Shown in pieces: positions 1 through 7,897 of a stretch of 21,366 nt of DNA. The DNA is from Verrucomicrobiota bacterium (lineage in GTDB: Bacteria > Verrucomicrobiota > Verrucomicrobiia > Verrucomicrobiales > Akkermansiaceae). The notes beneath the pieces were generated by a model. That model searched no databases. It saw nothing but the letters and a program-made list of their open reading frames with translations, and was not told the DNA's origin. A program made the position numbers and the translations under genes. Location of the stretch: contig WBXE01000016.1 in assembly GCA_008932955.1 (NCBI GenBank), positions 1 to 21,366 on the forward strand, in the 5' to 3' direction. Within the stretch, counting starts at the first letter, position 1. Each line of letters starts with the position of its first letter.

Positions 1-170
1 AGACCGCTGCGCTCCCAGACAGAAGACCGCTTCGCTCCAAGACAAGAGCAGAGCCGTCGGGCGGAGCTTGGCACCTCTTCCTCTTGTCTTCTGTCTTCTG
101 TCTGGCAGCGCAGCGGTCTTCTGTCTTCTGTCTGGCAGCGCAGCGGTCTTCTGTCTTTCGCCTGATAACT
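1..170. repeat. Intergenic repeat block with inverted and tandem units
   Basis: This block lies upstream of ddl. Bases 1-27 are, with one mismatch, the reverse complement of bases 93-119 and again of 123-149, so the block can fold into a long hairpin. Bases 91-120 and 121-150 are a perfect 30-base tandem duplication (core GGCAGCGCAGCGGTCTTCTG). The stretch around 24-57 (CGCTCCAAGACAAGAGCAGA and flanks) recurs at about 15992-16024 downstream of sixA. There is no convincing ORF. It is a dispersed non-coding repeat, seen directly; its function is unknown. Confidence 0.85.
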
Positions 171-192
171 AATAACCTATAACTCTCCCCCC

Positions 193-1116
193 TTGCTTAA
201 TTCTAAAACAATCGCTGTCCTGATGGGCGGCCCGGGCTCAGAGCGCCAAATCTCCTTGGCCTCCGGTACCGCCGTGCTCAAGGCCCTCACCGGCCTCGGC
301 CTCAACGCCGTCGCCGTCGACGTCACCAGCACCCGCCTCAACCTGCCCGCCGGCACCGATCTGGCTTTCAATGTCATCCACGGCACCTTCGGCGAAGATG
401 GCGAATTGCAAGATCTGCTAGATAAACTGGGCCTTCCATACACCGGCGCCGGCGCCGCTAGCAGCCGTCTGGCCTTCGATAAAAACCTCGCCAAGGCAGC
501 CTTCTTGGCTCACCAAGTACCCACCCCAGGGGCCGAAATCGTCAATGTTTCCGCCGGGCCGCGCCTGCCTGCTTTGAGTGCGCCGTTTGTGGTCAAGCCG
601 CCGCGGGAAGGCTCCAGCGTGGGCGTTCATATTGTCCACCAGCAAGCGGACGCCGCTGCCGCCATGGCCGACGCCGCCCGCTACGGCGATGATATTTTGG
701 TCGAGGAATTCATCTCTGGCATGGAACTGACCGTCGGCATCCTCGACGATGCCGCCCTGCCCATCGTCCACATTGCCCCCCGCGATGGCTTCTATGATTT
801 GGCTAACAAATACCCCTGGCTCAGCGGCAGCGCCGGCAGCGATTACTATTGCCCCGCCGCCCTAGACGCCCCAACCACCCACCTCGTCCAACAGGCCGCC
901 CTGGCTGCCCACCGCGCGCTGGGTATCGAAATCTACTCGCGCGTCGATGTTTTGTTAGACTCGCAAAACCGGCCCTATGTGCTGGAAGCCAACACCATTC
1001 CCGGGATGACGGAAACGAGCCTGTTGCCCAAAGCTGCGGCGGCCCTCGGCATCTCCTTTCCCGAGCTCTGCCTCAGCATCGCCAAACTCTCCCTCAAGCT
1101 CCGCCAACCTGCCTGA
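193..1116 (+). CDS. ddl: D-alanine--D-alanine ligase
   Basis: This ATP-grasp ligase joins two D-alanines in the cytoplasm to make the dipeptide that ends the peptidoglycan stem peptide. The 307 residues match the usual family length. Visible motifs are the N-terminal LMGGPGSERQISLASG (10-25), HGTFGEDGELQ, the ATP-grasp segments VVKPPREGSSVGV and ILVEEFISGMELTVG, and the C-terminal EANTIPGMTETSLLP, which carries the metal- and substrate-binding residues. The start is TTG; the frame has a stop at 166-168 and no ATG or GTG between that stop and the TTG, while the first in-frame ATG (223-225) would cut into the glycine loop. No clear Shine-Dalgarno site is visible. It is 9 bases upstream of ftsQ, in the order usual for the end of a dcw cluster. 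Function is certain; the exact start is fairly sure. Confidence 0.96.
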   Translation: MLNSKTIAVLMGGPGSERQISLASGTAVLKALTGLGLNAVAVDVTSTRLNLPAGTDLAFNVIHGTFGEDGELQDLLDKLGLPYTGAGAASSRLAFDKNLAKAAFLAHQVPTPGAEIVNVSAGPRLPALSAPFVVKPPREGSSVGVHIVHQQADAAAAMADAARYGDDILVEEFISGMELTVGILDDAALPIVHIAPRDGFYDLANKYPWLSGSAGSDYYCPAALDAPTTHLVQQAALAAHRALGIEIYSRVDVLLDSQNRPYVLEANTIPGMTETSLLPKAAAALGISFPELCLSIAKLSLKLRQPA

Positions 1117-1125
1117 TCCCAATCC

Positions 1126-2442
1126 ATGAGGCTCCGAACTAACAAATCCCGCCACATCGACCGCCACGCCGTGCTCCACGCCCGTGTGTGGTCGACCCGC
1201 ATGGTGCGCATCAGCTGCTTCAAGCTGCTGTTTCGCAGCTTCAAGCCGCTGTGCCTGCTGATCTTGCTGGCCGCCGCCGGCCTCGGCGTGCGCCAGGGCG
1301 TCCGCTGGGCGCTTTATGACAACCCGGATTTCCGCTTACAGGCGGTCGATCTCAACCCCAATCCCGTCATCGACGAACTTGATTTCGTCAAACTCACCGG
1401 CATCAATCTGCGAGCCAACCTGTTTCAGCTCGACCTCGAGGCACTAACCCAGTGCCTAAGCCACCTGCCGCAGCTCGCCGATGCCCAAGTCCAACGCCAA
1501 TTGCCGGGCACCTTGGTGGTGCGCGTCACCGCCCGTTCGCCGCGGGCTTGGATCGCCTGCCCGGCCGCCGGCCTGCCGGCCACTCGCAGTGCCGGGGCGA
1601 TGCTGGTGGATGAGCATGACATTGCCTATCCGTGCCTTCCGCGCCAGTTGGAAAAGGTGGCAAGCCTGCCCATGATCGTGCTGCCTGCCCGCGACAAGCA
1701 AGCCATTGCCGTGGGTAAGAAAATCCTCCAACCCGAGTTGCAGCGCTGCCTGCGGCTGCTGACCAGTGCGAATACCAGCGATTCGGATGCCCCTCATTGG
1801 ATCGATACTATCGAACAAGCCAATAGCTGGTCGCTGCGCCTGACCACCAGCGGCGGCACTGTTGCCACCCTGGGTTTGAGCGATCATGCACGACAGGTGG
1901 CCAACCTGCGTGCGGCCCTTCGGCACGCCGAAATCAAAGGCTATGCCATGGCCACCATCAACTTGATCCCCAAGGAAAACGTCCCGGTCACCATCGCCAC
2001 CGCCCACCTCGCTGCCCCAGTCACCACTCCAGATCCCCAACCCGATCCAGAACCCATCGCCGAGCCCGCCGAGACCAGCGCAACCGCCGAGCCCGCCCAC
2101 CACGCAGCGCAGCTGCCAAAATCCCTGCCCAAGCCCACCTTGGCGCCCCCCCCGAAAACCGTCCCAGCCTCCGCACCAGCCTCCGCCGCAGTCGCTAACA
2201 CCACCCCGAAGTCACTCCCGAAGGCCACTCCGGTGCTCGACGCGAAGGTCACCGCGAAGATCACCTCAAACGCTACTGCGAAGGTCACCTCAAAGGTAAG
2301 CGCCAAGATCCTCCCGAAGGCGATCCCGCGGGCCGTGCCGGTAGCCCTACCTGTGGCCATTCCGGTGGCGGCGACTGCCTCCAAAACCAGCCGTCAGGAT
2401 CGCCACAGCCGCGATCAGAAAACCCAACGCAAGCAGGACTGA
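1126..2442 (+). CDS. ftsQ: Cell division protein FtsQ/DivIB with long Pro/Lys-rich tail
   Basis: This bitopic division protein links the Z-ring to the septal peptidoglycan machinery. It has a basic cytoplasmic N-terminus (1-40), one membrane segment at about 41-57, a POTRA domain at about 68-136 (the segment ending in QRQLPGTLVVRVTARSPRAW is typical), and a beta domain with IDTIEQANSWSLRL and the LGLSDHARQVANL stretch, ending near 292. Residues about 298-438 form a low-complexity tail: first Pro/Asp/Glu-rich, then repeated Lys-containing units such as LPKATP and AKVTSKV, ending in a very basic stretch. At 438 residues it is much longer than the roughly 250-300 usual for the family. The identification rests on the POTRA and beta domains plus its place between ddl and ftsA. 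Identity is confident; the role of the tail is unknown. Confidence 0.9.
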   Translation: MRLRTNKSRHIDRHAVLHARVWSTRMVRISCFKLLFRSFKPLCLLILLAAAGLGVRQGVRWALYDNPDFRLQAVDLNPNPVIDELDFVKLTGINLRANLFQLDLEALTQCLSHLPQLADAQVQRQLPGTLVVRVTARSPRAWIACPAAGLPATRSAGAMLVDEHDIAYPCLPRQLEKVASLPMIVLPARDKQAIAVGKKILQPELQRCLRLLTSANTSDSDAPHWIDTIEQANSWSLRLTTSGGTVATLGLSDHARQVANLRAALRHAEIKGYAMATINLIPKENVPVTIATAHLAAPVTTPDPQPDPEPIAEPAETSATAEPAHHAAQLPKSLPKPTLAPPPKTVPASAPASAAVANTTPKSLPKATPVLDAKVTAKITSNATAKVTSKVSAKILPKAIPRAVPVALPVAIPVAATASKTSRQDRHSRDQKTQRKQD

Positions 2443-2466
2443 GCCCCTCTATCTGTTCCTAACCCA

Positions 2467-3681
2467 ATGGCACGCCACTCAAAAATTCATGTCGGTCTGG
2501 AAATCGGCACCAGCAAAACCTGCATCGTCGTCGGTGAGGTTAAGCCTGATACCGCGGTGAAAATCCTCGGCATCGGCACCACCAAAACCGTCGGCGTGCG
2601 CAAGGGCGAAGTCTATGACTTTCCGCAAGCCCGCGCTTGCCTTAAGGATGCCTTAGTGAAAGCTGAAGATGCCAGCGATGTGGAAATCGGCAGCGTCTAT
2701 CTGGCCGTCACCGGCGCGCATATCCAAGGTCTCAACAGCCGCGGCACCTTCCGCCTGCCCGAGGGGCAATCGACCGTCGCACCGGAGCATGTTGCAGAAG
2801 CCCTCACGATTGCCCGCGATGTCCACATCCCGCCGGATCACGTTCATCTCCATCCCATCATCCGCAACTATCTACTGGATGATCTTCAGCACAAAACCAG
2901 CCCGGTCGGCCTGTTTGGAAAAACCGTGGAGGCGGACTTTCACATAGTTCACGGCATTGGCTCACGCATCCAAAATAGCATCCGCTTGGTGCGAGAAACC
3001 CCGCTGGAGGTCGATGATATCGTCTTTTCGCCCATCGCCACCGCCCAGATGGCCCTCAATCAAGAGCAGCGCGAACGCGGCGCCCTCGTCATCGATATCG
3101 GCGGCGGCACCACCGATTACGCCCTCTATCTGGACGGGGCAATCGCCGCTTCCGGCTGCATCCCGGTCGGCGGCGATCATATCACCAACGATATCCACCT
3201 GGTCACCGGCCTGGCATTTTCCAAATCCGAAAAACTCAAAATCATGGAAGGTGATGCCTCGCCGGATCCGGCCCGCTCGGTCGGCATGGCCAAGTTGGTG
3301 GACGACCGCGGCTATGCGGAAGTGGAAGTCCACCGCTCCATTCTCAATGAAATCATCCGCCAGCGCCTCGAGGAAACCCTCCACCTCGTTTACCAGCGCT
3401 TGCCAGAGGGGTCCGTCAAGGCCATCGGTGCCGGAATCTTCCTAACAGGAGGCACCAGCCTGATGCGCGGCTTCAGCGAATTGGCATTCCAGGTTTTCGG
3501 ACGTGATATCTATCGGCCCGAACCGCCGGTAATCAGCGGCGTGCAGGCCAGTTTCAAAGACCCGCAATACGCCACGGCGATCGGCCTGATCCGCTACGCT
3601 CAGATATTGGAAACCGAACGCGCGGCCCCGCCCGGAATGTTTGGCAAGGTCTTCAACCTGTTCTGGCCCTTCGGCAAATGA
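2467..3681 (+). CDS. ftsA: Cell division protein FtsA
   Basis: This actin-like ATPase tethers FtsZ filaments to the inner membrane. The 404-residue protein shows the phosphate-1 motif LEIGTSKTCIVVGE (11-24), the SHS2-region segment SVYLAVTGAHI, the phosphate-2 motif VIDIGGGTTDYAL (208-220) and the adenosine motif IFLTGGTSLMRGF (324-336). The last about 16 residues (MFGKVFNLFWPFGK and flanks) form a short amphipathic helix with bulky hydrophobics, as expected for the FtsA membrane-targeting sequence. It begins 24 bases after ftsQ and is followed by ftsZ after a 260-base repeat-bearing gap, so ftsZ may have its own transcript. The length is normal and no key residue appears lost. Confidence 0.97.
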   Translation: MARHSKIHVGLEIGTSKTCIVVGEVKPDTAVKILGIGTTKTVGVRKGEVYDFPQARACLKDALVKAEDASDVEIGSVYLAVTGAHIQGLNSRGTFRLPEGQSTVAPEHVAEALTIARDVHIPPDHVHLHPIIRNYLLDDLQHKTSPVGLFGKTVEADFHIVHGIGSRIQNSIRLVRETPLEVDDIVFSPIATAQMALNQEQRERGALVIDIGGGTTDYALYLDGAIAASGCIPVGGDHITNDIHLVTGLAFSKSEKLKIMEGDASPDPARSVGMAKLVDDRGYAEVEVHRSILNEIIRQRLEETLHLVYQRLPEGSVKAIGAGIFLTGGTSLMRGFSELAFQVFGRDIYRPEPPVISGVQASFKDPQYATAIGLIRYAQILETERAAPPGMFGKVFNLFWPFGK

Positions 3682-3718
3682 AACCGCAAGGCCGAAGTTG
3701 CAAGGTGAGTTTCGAGCA

Positions 3719-3864
3719 AAAAACCACGGATGACACGGATTTTACGGATGGGAAACGAGTTATGCAATTCATGGCCTTCACCTTATGAGGGAGCCTTAGA
3801 TTTGATGTGTCACAGTCATTTTTTCCGTGTCATCCTCTTCATTCCGTGAAATCCGTTTTTTGAA
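3719..3864. repeat. Imperfect inverted repeat of the CCACGGAT type
   Basis: The ftsA-ftsZ gap (3682-3941) contains no gene. Its left arm near 3722-3750 has three spaced ACGGAT units (CCACGGATGACACGGAT and TTTACGGATG). The right arm near 3824-3856 has the complement (CCGTGTCATCC, then CCGTGAAATCCG). The arms are separated by about 70 bases and pair imperfectly. The same kind of arms occurs around 7479-7595 after glgA. It looks like a dispersed, hairpin-forming non-coding repeat; it could affect transcript ends or stability between ftsA and ftsZ. Confidence 0.75.
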
Positions 3865-3941
3865 AAACGCCGCCGCAATCCCTTGCCTCTTCCTTTCTAG
3901 CACCCGCCCGCCCCTGCCTCTGATCTAACCAACCACTTCTT

Positions 3942-5501
3942 ATGCTTCCCTATCATCGCACGCCCCAGCCCACCCTGCCCAGTTCCGCCGTTAAAATTGT
4001 CGGCCTCGGCGGTGCCGGTGTCAACATGCTCGAACGCGTCGCCATCGATGGCAGCGAAGGCACCGAATTGCTAGCCCTCAACACCGATGTGCGCACCCTC
4101 GCCGCTTGCGTCGCCGGGGAGAAAATCCAGCTCGGCCGCAATCTAACGAAAGGCTTGGGATCTGGCGGCGATCCCGAACTGGGCCATCAGGCCATGCTCG
4201 AAGCCGAGACCGAAATCCGCGATGCGCTGCGCGGCCGCAAAATCGTCTTCCTATGTGTCGGGTTGGGTGGAGGCACCGGCTCCGGGGCGGCACCCGCGCT
4301 CACTCGGATTGCGCGTGAGGAAGGCGCGTTTGTCGTTGTCTTTGCCACCATGCCATTTGCTTTTGAAGGTCGCCGCCGCCGTGATCAAGCGGAAACCACC
4401 CTCAACGAACTCGCCGTGCTGGCCAATGCGCTGGTCACCTTTGATAACAACCGCATGGGTGAATTGGTGCTAGCCAAGCAAGGCATTCACGAAGCGTTTG
4501 CCGCCGCCGACCACATGATCTGCGAATCGATCAAGGCAGTCATCCGCCTCGTCGTGCGGCCCGGCCTCATCAATATCGGCCTCGACGATCTGATGAGCGC
4601 GCTGCGCACCAACCGCTCGCGCTGTCTGTTTGGCTCGGGCATTGCCAAGGGCAAGGACCGCGCAGCAGGCGCGCTACGCAATGCCCTGGCCAGCCCGCTG
4701 CTCGATCAAGGAGCCTTGCTCAAGGCGGCCCAAACCGTGCTCGTCCACCTCTGCGGCGGCGAGGACCTCACACTCTATGAGGTCGAACTCCTCATGCAGC
4801 GCCTGCAAAAATTCATCCCGGAAAGCGCGCATGTCCTGTTTGGGGCGGTGGTGGATCCGGCCATGGGCGAAAATCTCTCGATCACTCTCATCAGCGCCTT
4901 GCCTGAAGACTCGCTCACCGCCTCGCCCCGCCACTTGAGCACCGCCACCGAAATCCTCAGCCCGTCCACCCCCGAAGAATCATTGCCGCCTGCTGCTCCC
5001 GCGCCCCTCAAACCGCGCCGCAGTCAGCCCGCCAGCAGTCCCGCCCAAGCACTCTTTGCTACCACCGCGCCGCTCGACCCACCCGCCGTTGCCAGTGGTT
5101 TTCAAACCGAATTCCGCAGCGCTGAGCCCACGCCAGCGGAGGCCGCTCCCAGCCCTGCGCCCACTTCAGGCGAAGCCTCGCTCCCCGAGGATACGTCGGA
5201 GCTGCTTCAACCCGCTGCCCTATCTAACGATTCAGACCAAGCCCCATGGGACACCCCCGCTGTCGCTAACGATCCGCCGGCCGCCTCCGCGGCGGCAGCC
5301 TCCGCGCCGGCAGCTCCATTGAGCAATGGCGCGGATGACGAGCCAGAGCCGCCCAAACTCAAACTCGGTCTCAAATCCCAGACCCCGCAGAACGAGTTAT
5401 CTTTCGACTCCACGCCGCGTGGCCGCTTCGAGGGTCAGGTGCCCAACGTCGTCGATGGTGAGGATCTGGATTTGCCGCCATTCCTGCGCAAAAAAAAGTG
5501 A
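3942..5501 (+). CDS. ftsZ: Cell division protein FtsZ
   Basis: This tubulin-like GTPase forms the Z-ring. The N-terminal glycine segment VGLGGAGVNML (20-30), the tubulin signature GGGTGSGAAP (109-118; most FtsZ read GGGTGTG) and the helix segment IHEAFAAADHMICESI are clear. The T7 synergy loop reads GLINIGLDD (208-216): the Asp equivalent to E. coli D209 is Gly213, while the D212 equivalent, Asp216, is kept. A Pro/Ala/Ser-rich disordered linker covers about 325-500, and the tail DLDLPPFLRKKK (508-519) is the conserved peptide that binds FtsA and other partners. At 519 residues it is longer than most FtsZ because of the linker. It starts at an ATG after the repeat-bearing gap. Confidence 0.96.
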   Translation: MLPYHRTPQPTLPSSAVKIVGLGGAGVNMLERVAIDGSEGTELLALNTDVRTLAACVAGEKIQLGRNLTKGLGSGGDPELGHQAMLEAETEIRDALRGRKIVFLCVGLGGGTGSGAAPALTRIAREEGAFVVVFATMPFAFEGRRRRDQAETTLNELAVLANALVTFDNNRMGELVLAKQGIHEAFAAADHMICESIKAVIRLVVRPGLINIGLDDLMSALRTNRSRCLFGSGIAKGKDRAAGALRNALASPLLDQGALLKAAQTVLVHLCGGEDLTLYEVELLMQRLQKFIPESAHVLFGAVVDPAMGENLSITLISALPEDSLTASPRHLSTATEILSPSTPEESLPPAAPAPLKPRRSQPASSPAQALFATTAPLDPPAVASGFQTEFRSAEPTPAEAAPSPAPTSGEASLPEDTSELLQPAALSNDSDQAPWDTPAVANDPPAASAAAASAPAAPLSNGADDEPEPPKLKLGLKSQTPQNELSFDSTPRGRFEGQVPNVVDGEDLDLPPFLRKKK

Positions 5502-5543
5502 CGGGCTTGTCGTTAGGCAAAACCTCCCTCAGATGTCTTCAAG

Positions 5544-5626
5544 TGTAGCGGCGCGTCTATGACCGCCGCTGCAAGGCTGGCCACAGGGACGCATGTAGCT
5601 GCGCTCTATGAGCGTCGATGCGCAAG
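5544..5626. repeat. Two palindromic units, spacing 50 bases
   Basis: Two related hairpin units lie at 5544-5575 and 5594-5626. Both begin TGTAGC and share the centre CTATGA. In the first, AGCGGCG (5547-5553) pairs with CGCCGCT (5564-5570); in the second, CGCTC pairs with GAGCG around TAT. The copies are degenerate but clearly of one family and lie just downstream of ftsZ. The rest of the 365-base ftsZ-glgA gap (5502-5866) holds the separate hairpin at 5652-5678 and a weak promoter-like pair at 5748-5776; no gene is seen. Confidence 0.7.
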
Positions 5627-5651
5627 ATATGCGCGATGCACATAGGCCAGC

Positions 5652-5678
5652 GACTTTTCCCGCAGGGGAAAAATAGTC
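5652..5678. other. Strong hairpin in the ftsZ-glgA gap
   Basis: GACTTTTCCC (5652-5661) pairs with GGGAAAA...AGTC (5666-5678) across a four-base loop, with a two-base bulge. No T-run follows on either strand, so it is not a classic intrinsic terminator. It could be part of a repeat or a transcript-processing structure. Confidence 0.4.
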
Positions 5679-5747
5679 ACAGACAGCTGCTCGAAGGCCG
5701 GAGCGACTTGCCCCAGCCCTCACATGCGAAAACGCCCGCGTTTTTAC

Positions 5748-5776
5748 TTGTATTTAAATGGGGTGACTCATATTTT
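5748..5776 (+). promoter_or_regulatory. Weak sigma-70-like promoter upstream of glgA
   Basis: TTGTAT (5748-5753) and TATTTT (5771-5776) are separated by exactly 17 bases in an AT-rich patch, about 90 bases before the chosen glgA start. The hexamers match consensus at only three and four positions, so this is a candidate only. Confidence 0.22.
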
Positions 5777-5866
5777 ACTAACCAAGGTAGATTCACAGCG
5801 TGGGTTTGCTCGGATAAATTGCCCGAGTCGGTGTTCGTCACATCGACTTCGATCCATCAGCTGCCA

Positions 5867-7429
5867 ATGGAATCAAACCGCACTACCAGCCCGCGCCGCC
5901 GTAGCGACCCACGCATCTTGCTGGTCACCCCGGAGATTACCAGTTTGCCCAACGGCATGGGCGACATGGCACAACGGCTGACGGCCAAGGCGGGTGGATT
6001 GGCCGACGTGTCGGCGTCGCTGGTGTCGGCCCTCTTCGATCTGGGGGCGGACGTGCATGTGGCGTTGCCGCATTACCGGCGCCTGTTCCGGATGGAGTCA
6101 GGCAATCTCATTAGCGAGGAAATGCGGATGTACCATCGCAGACTGCCCAATACCCGCATCCACCTGGCGGAAGACCGCATTTTCTACTACCGCGACGCGG
6201 TCTACGGCGGGTATCGGGACGAACTGGCGAAAATCGCCCTCGCCTTCCAGCGCGAGGTCATCAACACCATCATTCCGCTGGTCAAGCCCGACCTGATCCA
6301 TTGCAACGACTGGATGACAGGGCTCATCCCTGGGGAGGCCCGCCGCCTGGGCATCCCCTGCCTGTTCACCGTCCACAATATCCATAGCCACGATATGACC
6401 CTTGCCGCCATCGAAGACCGCGGCATCGACGCCGCACAATTCTGGCCGCACCTCTACTTCAAACGCAGCCCCGGCAGTTACGAACATGCCCGCGAATGCG
6501 TCCCGGTCGATTTTCTGGCAAGTGGCATTTTCGGCTCCACATTCATCAACACGGTCAGTCCGACGTTTCTAAGCGAGGTGGTAGACGGCAAGCACGATTT
6601 TGTGCCCGGACACATCCGCAATGAGATTGCCCAGAAATGCTACGCTGGGTGCGCGGCGGGCATTCTCAACGCCCCGGATGCGTCGTATGACCCGGCCAGC
6701 GATAGCCATCTGGCGCAAAACTACACGGCGGAGACGGTTATTGCCGGCAAGCGGGCGAACAAACTTGCCTTGCAGCAGGAGCTCGGACTTGAACTCAACC
6801 CCGACGCCCCGCTCTTCTTCTGGCCCTCGCGCCTCGATCCCATCCAAAAGGGCTGCCAACTCCTCGCACACATCCTCTACGACATCATCGATGTGTTCCG
6901 CCATGAGGGCGTGCAGGTGGCCATCATTGCCAACGGCGATTTCCAACAACCCTTCCACAACATTGTGCGTTTCCACGGCCTCCACGGCCGCGTCGCCGTC
7001 TGCGATTTCCGCGAACGACTCTCCCGTCTGGCTTACGCCGCTGCCGATTTCACGCTGATGCCCTCACTCTTTGAACCGTGCGGCCTGCCTCAAATGGTCA
7101 GCACGGCTTACGGCTCGCTACCCATCGTTCACGACACCGGCGGACTGCACGACACGATCCAACACCTCAACCTAGCCGGCCACAGCGGCAACGGATTTTC
7201 CTTCAAGCACTACGGCACCAACGGCCTGCGCTGGGCCATCGACGAGGCCATGATATTTGCCCGGCTGCCTCTCGCAACGCGTGCTTTGCACATGCAGCGC
7301 ATCATGCGCGACGCTCGCAGCCGCTTCGACCATACCGTGATGGCCAAACAATACTTCGATATCTACGAGCGAATGCTCCAGCGGCCGATCGTCGGACTCG
7401 ATGAGCCAGAGCCCAGCTTGTTTGAATGA
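5867..7429 (+). CDS. glgA: Glycogen synthase, GT5 family
   Basis: This cytoplasmic enzyme transfers glucose from ADP-glucose (or UDP-glucose) to a growing glucan chain. In 520 residues it shows the N-terminal substrate motif KAGGLADVSASL (41-52), HCNDWMTGLIP (145-155), TVHNIHSHD (168-176), WPSRLDPIQKG with the expected Arg322 and Lys328, and the C-terminal SLFEPCGLPQMVSTAYGS and HDTGGLHDT with the catalytic-type Glu403. About 11 extra residues (SLPNGMGDMAQ) sit between the first strand and KAGGL compared with E. coli GlgA. I chose the ATG at 5867: the frame stays open for 83 codons further upstream, but that part shows no family similarity and runs through a repeat-bearing gap. Function is confident; glucosyl-donor preference cannot be read. 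Confidence 0.93.
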   Translation: MESNRTTSPRRRSDPRILLVTPEITSLPNGMGDMAQRLTAKAGGLADVSASLVSALFDLGADVHVALPHYRRLFRMESGNLISEEMRMYHRRLPNTRIHLAEDRIFYYRDAVYGGYRDELAKIALAFQREVINTIIPLVKPDLIHCNDWMTGLIPGEARRLGIPCLFTVHNIHSHDMTLAAIEDRGIDAAQFWPHLYFKRSPGSYEHARECVPVDFLASGIFGSTFINTVSPTFLSEVVDGKHDFVPGHIRNEIAQKCYAGCAAGILNAPDASYDPASDSHLAQNYTAETVIAGKRANKLALQQELGLELNPDAPLFFWPSRLDPIQKGCQLLAHILYDIIDVFRHEGVQVAIIANGDFQQPFHNIVRFHGLHGRVAVCDFRERLSRLAYAAADFTLMPSLFEPCGLPQMVSTAYGSLPIVHDTGGLHDTIQHLNLAGHSGNGFSFKHYGTNGLRWAIDEAMIFARLPLATRALHMQRIMRDARSRFDHTVMAKQYFDIYERMLQRPIVGLDEPEPSLFE

Positions 7430-7452
7430 CCTCGGGTTGAACCCAAACTCCG

Positions 7453-7471
7453 AAGCTGAAATCTGAAATTC
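7453..7471. repeat. Short dispersed repeat, copy 1
   Basis: The 19 bases AAGCTGAAATCTGAAATTC recur exactly at 15438-15456. Both copies sit in intergenic DNA a few tens of bases after a plus-strand stop codon (after glgA here, after fabG there). Confidence 0.65.
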
Positions 7472-7478
7472 GAGCATC

Positions 7479-7595
7479 AAACCACGGATTTCAGGGATTT
7501 TTTGGGCTTTGGATTAGCACGCCATTTGCAGCACAGCAGCAGCTCCTGACGACTCCTGTTTTAATCCGTAAAACCCGTGTAATCCGTGGTTAATC
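7479..7595. repeat. Inverted repeat of the CCACGGAT type
   Basis: The left arm AAACCACGGATTTCAGGGAT (7479-7498) faces a right arm with TTTTAATCCGTAAAACCC (7558-7575) and GTGTAATCCGTGGTTAATC (7577-7595). The outer ends AACCACGGATT and AATCCGTGGTT pair perfectly. It lies between the convergent glgA and the small minus-strand gene at 7631 and is the second member in this window of the family at 3719-3864. It may stop or stabilise transcripts, but neither arm carries a classic T-run. Confidence 0.8.
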
Positions 7596-7630
7596 TAAGC
7601 GCGAGTTTTGTTGAACTTCTATTTTCCGAC

Positions 7631-7897
7631 TCAGCGGCCTTCGGGGGCGGGTTCGTCGCCGAGGATTTTATCGAGCTCCACAACGCGTTCCCACGGGCAG
7701 CGTCGGCGCTGGTACTTGCGCCAGACCACGTCGCGCAAGGCTCGCCACACCTCCTCGGGAATCGCCGCCGGATCGAGTTTCTCCCAATCCGGATCGGTTT
7801 TCAACGTGCTCAGAATCGTCCAGCGCTCCCCATGGTGGGTGGCCCTGTAATATCTAGGCCCCTCGGCGGTGTGTTCGCGCCATTCGTGACTTTCCAT
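7631..7897 (-). CDS. Small hypothetical protein, Trp/Arg-rich
   Basis: This is an 88-residue soluble protein I cannot assign. It starts MESHEWREHTAEGPRYYRA, then has RWTILSTLKTDPDWEKLDP and a highly charged end with VWRKYQRRRCPWE followed by LDKILGD. There is no signal peptide, membrane segment or Cys pair. The mixed, non-repetitive composition with six Trp and well-placed charged residues looks like a real folded protein rather than a shadow. The frame is open for ten more codons upstream to another ATG (7927); I prefer the inner ATG because the extra residues look like untranslated leader. It lies alone on the minus strand, convergent with glgA and divergent from comF. Confidence 0.6.
   Translation of the reverse strand: MESHEWREHTAEGPRYYRATHHGERWTILSTLKTDPDWEKLDPAAIPEEVWRALRDVVWRKYQRRRCPWERVVELDKILGDEPAPEGR

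Noticed and set aside
1456..2103. A 215-codon minus-strand ORF opposite ftsQ
   Set aside because: Gly/Asp-rich composition from the reverse of Pro/Ala codons; no start site or motif.
5652..5678. Hairpin as an intrinsic terminator for ftsZ
   Set aside because: No T-run follows the stem on the plus strand, and on the minus strand the stem is followed by a mixed sequence.
5618..5866. An 83-codon N-terminal extension of glycogen synthase
   Set aside because: The extension runs through hairpin DNA, has no family similarity, and the domain begins properly just after the ATG at 5867.
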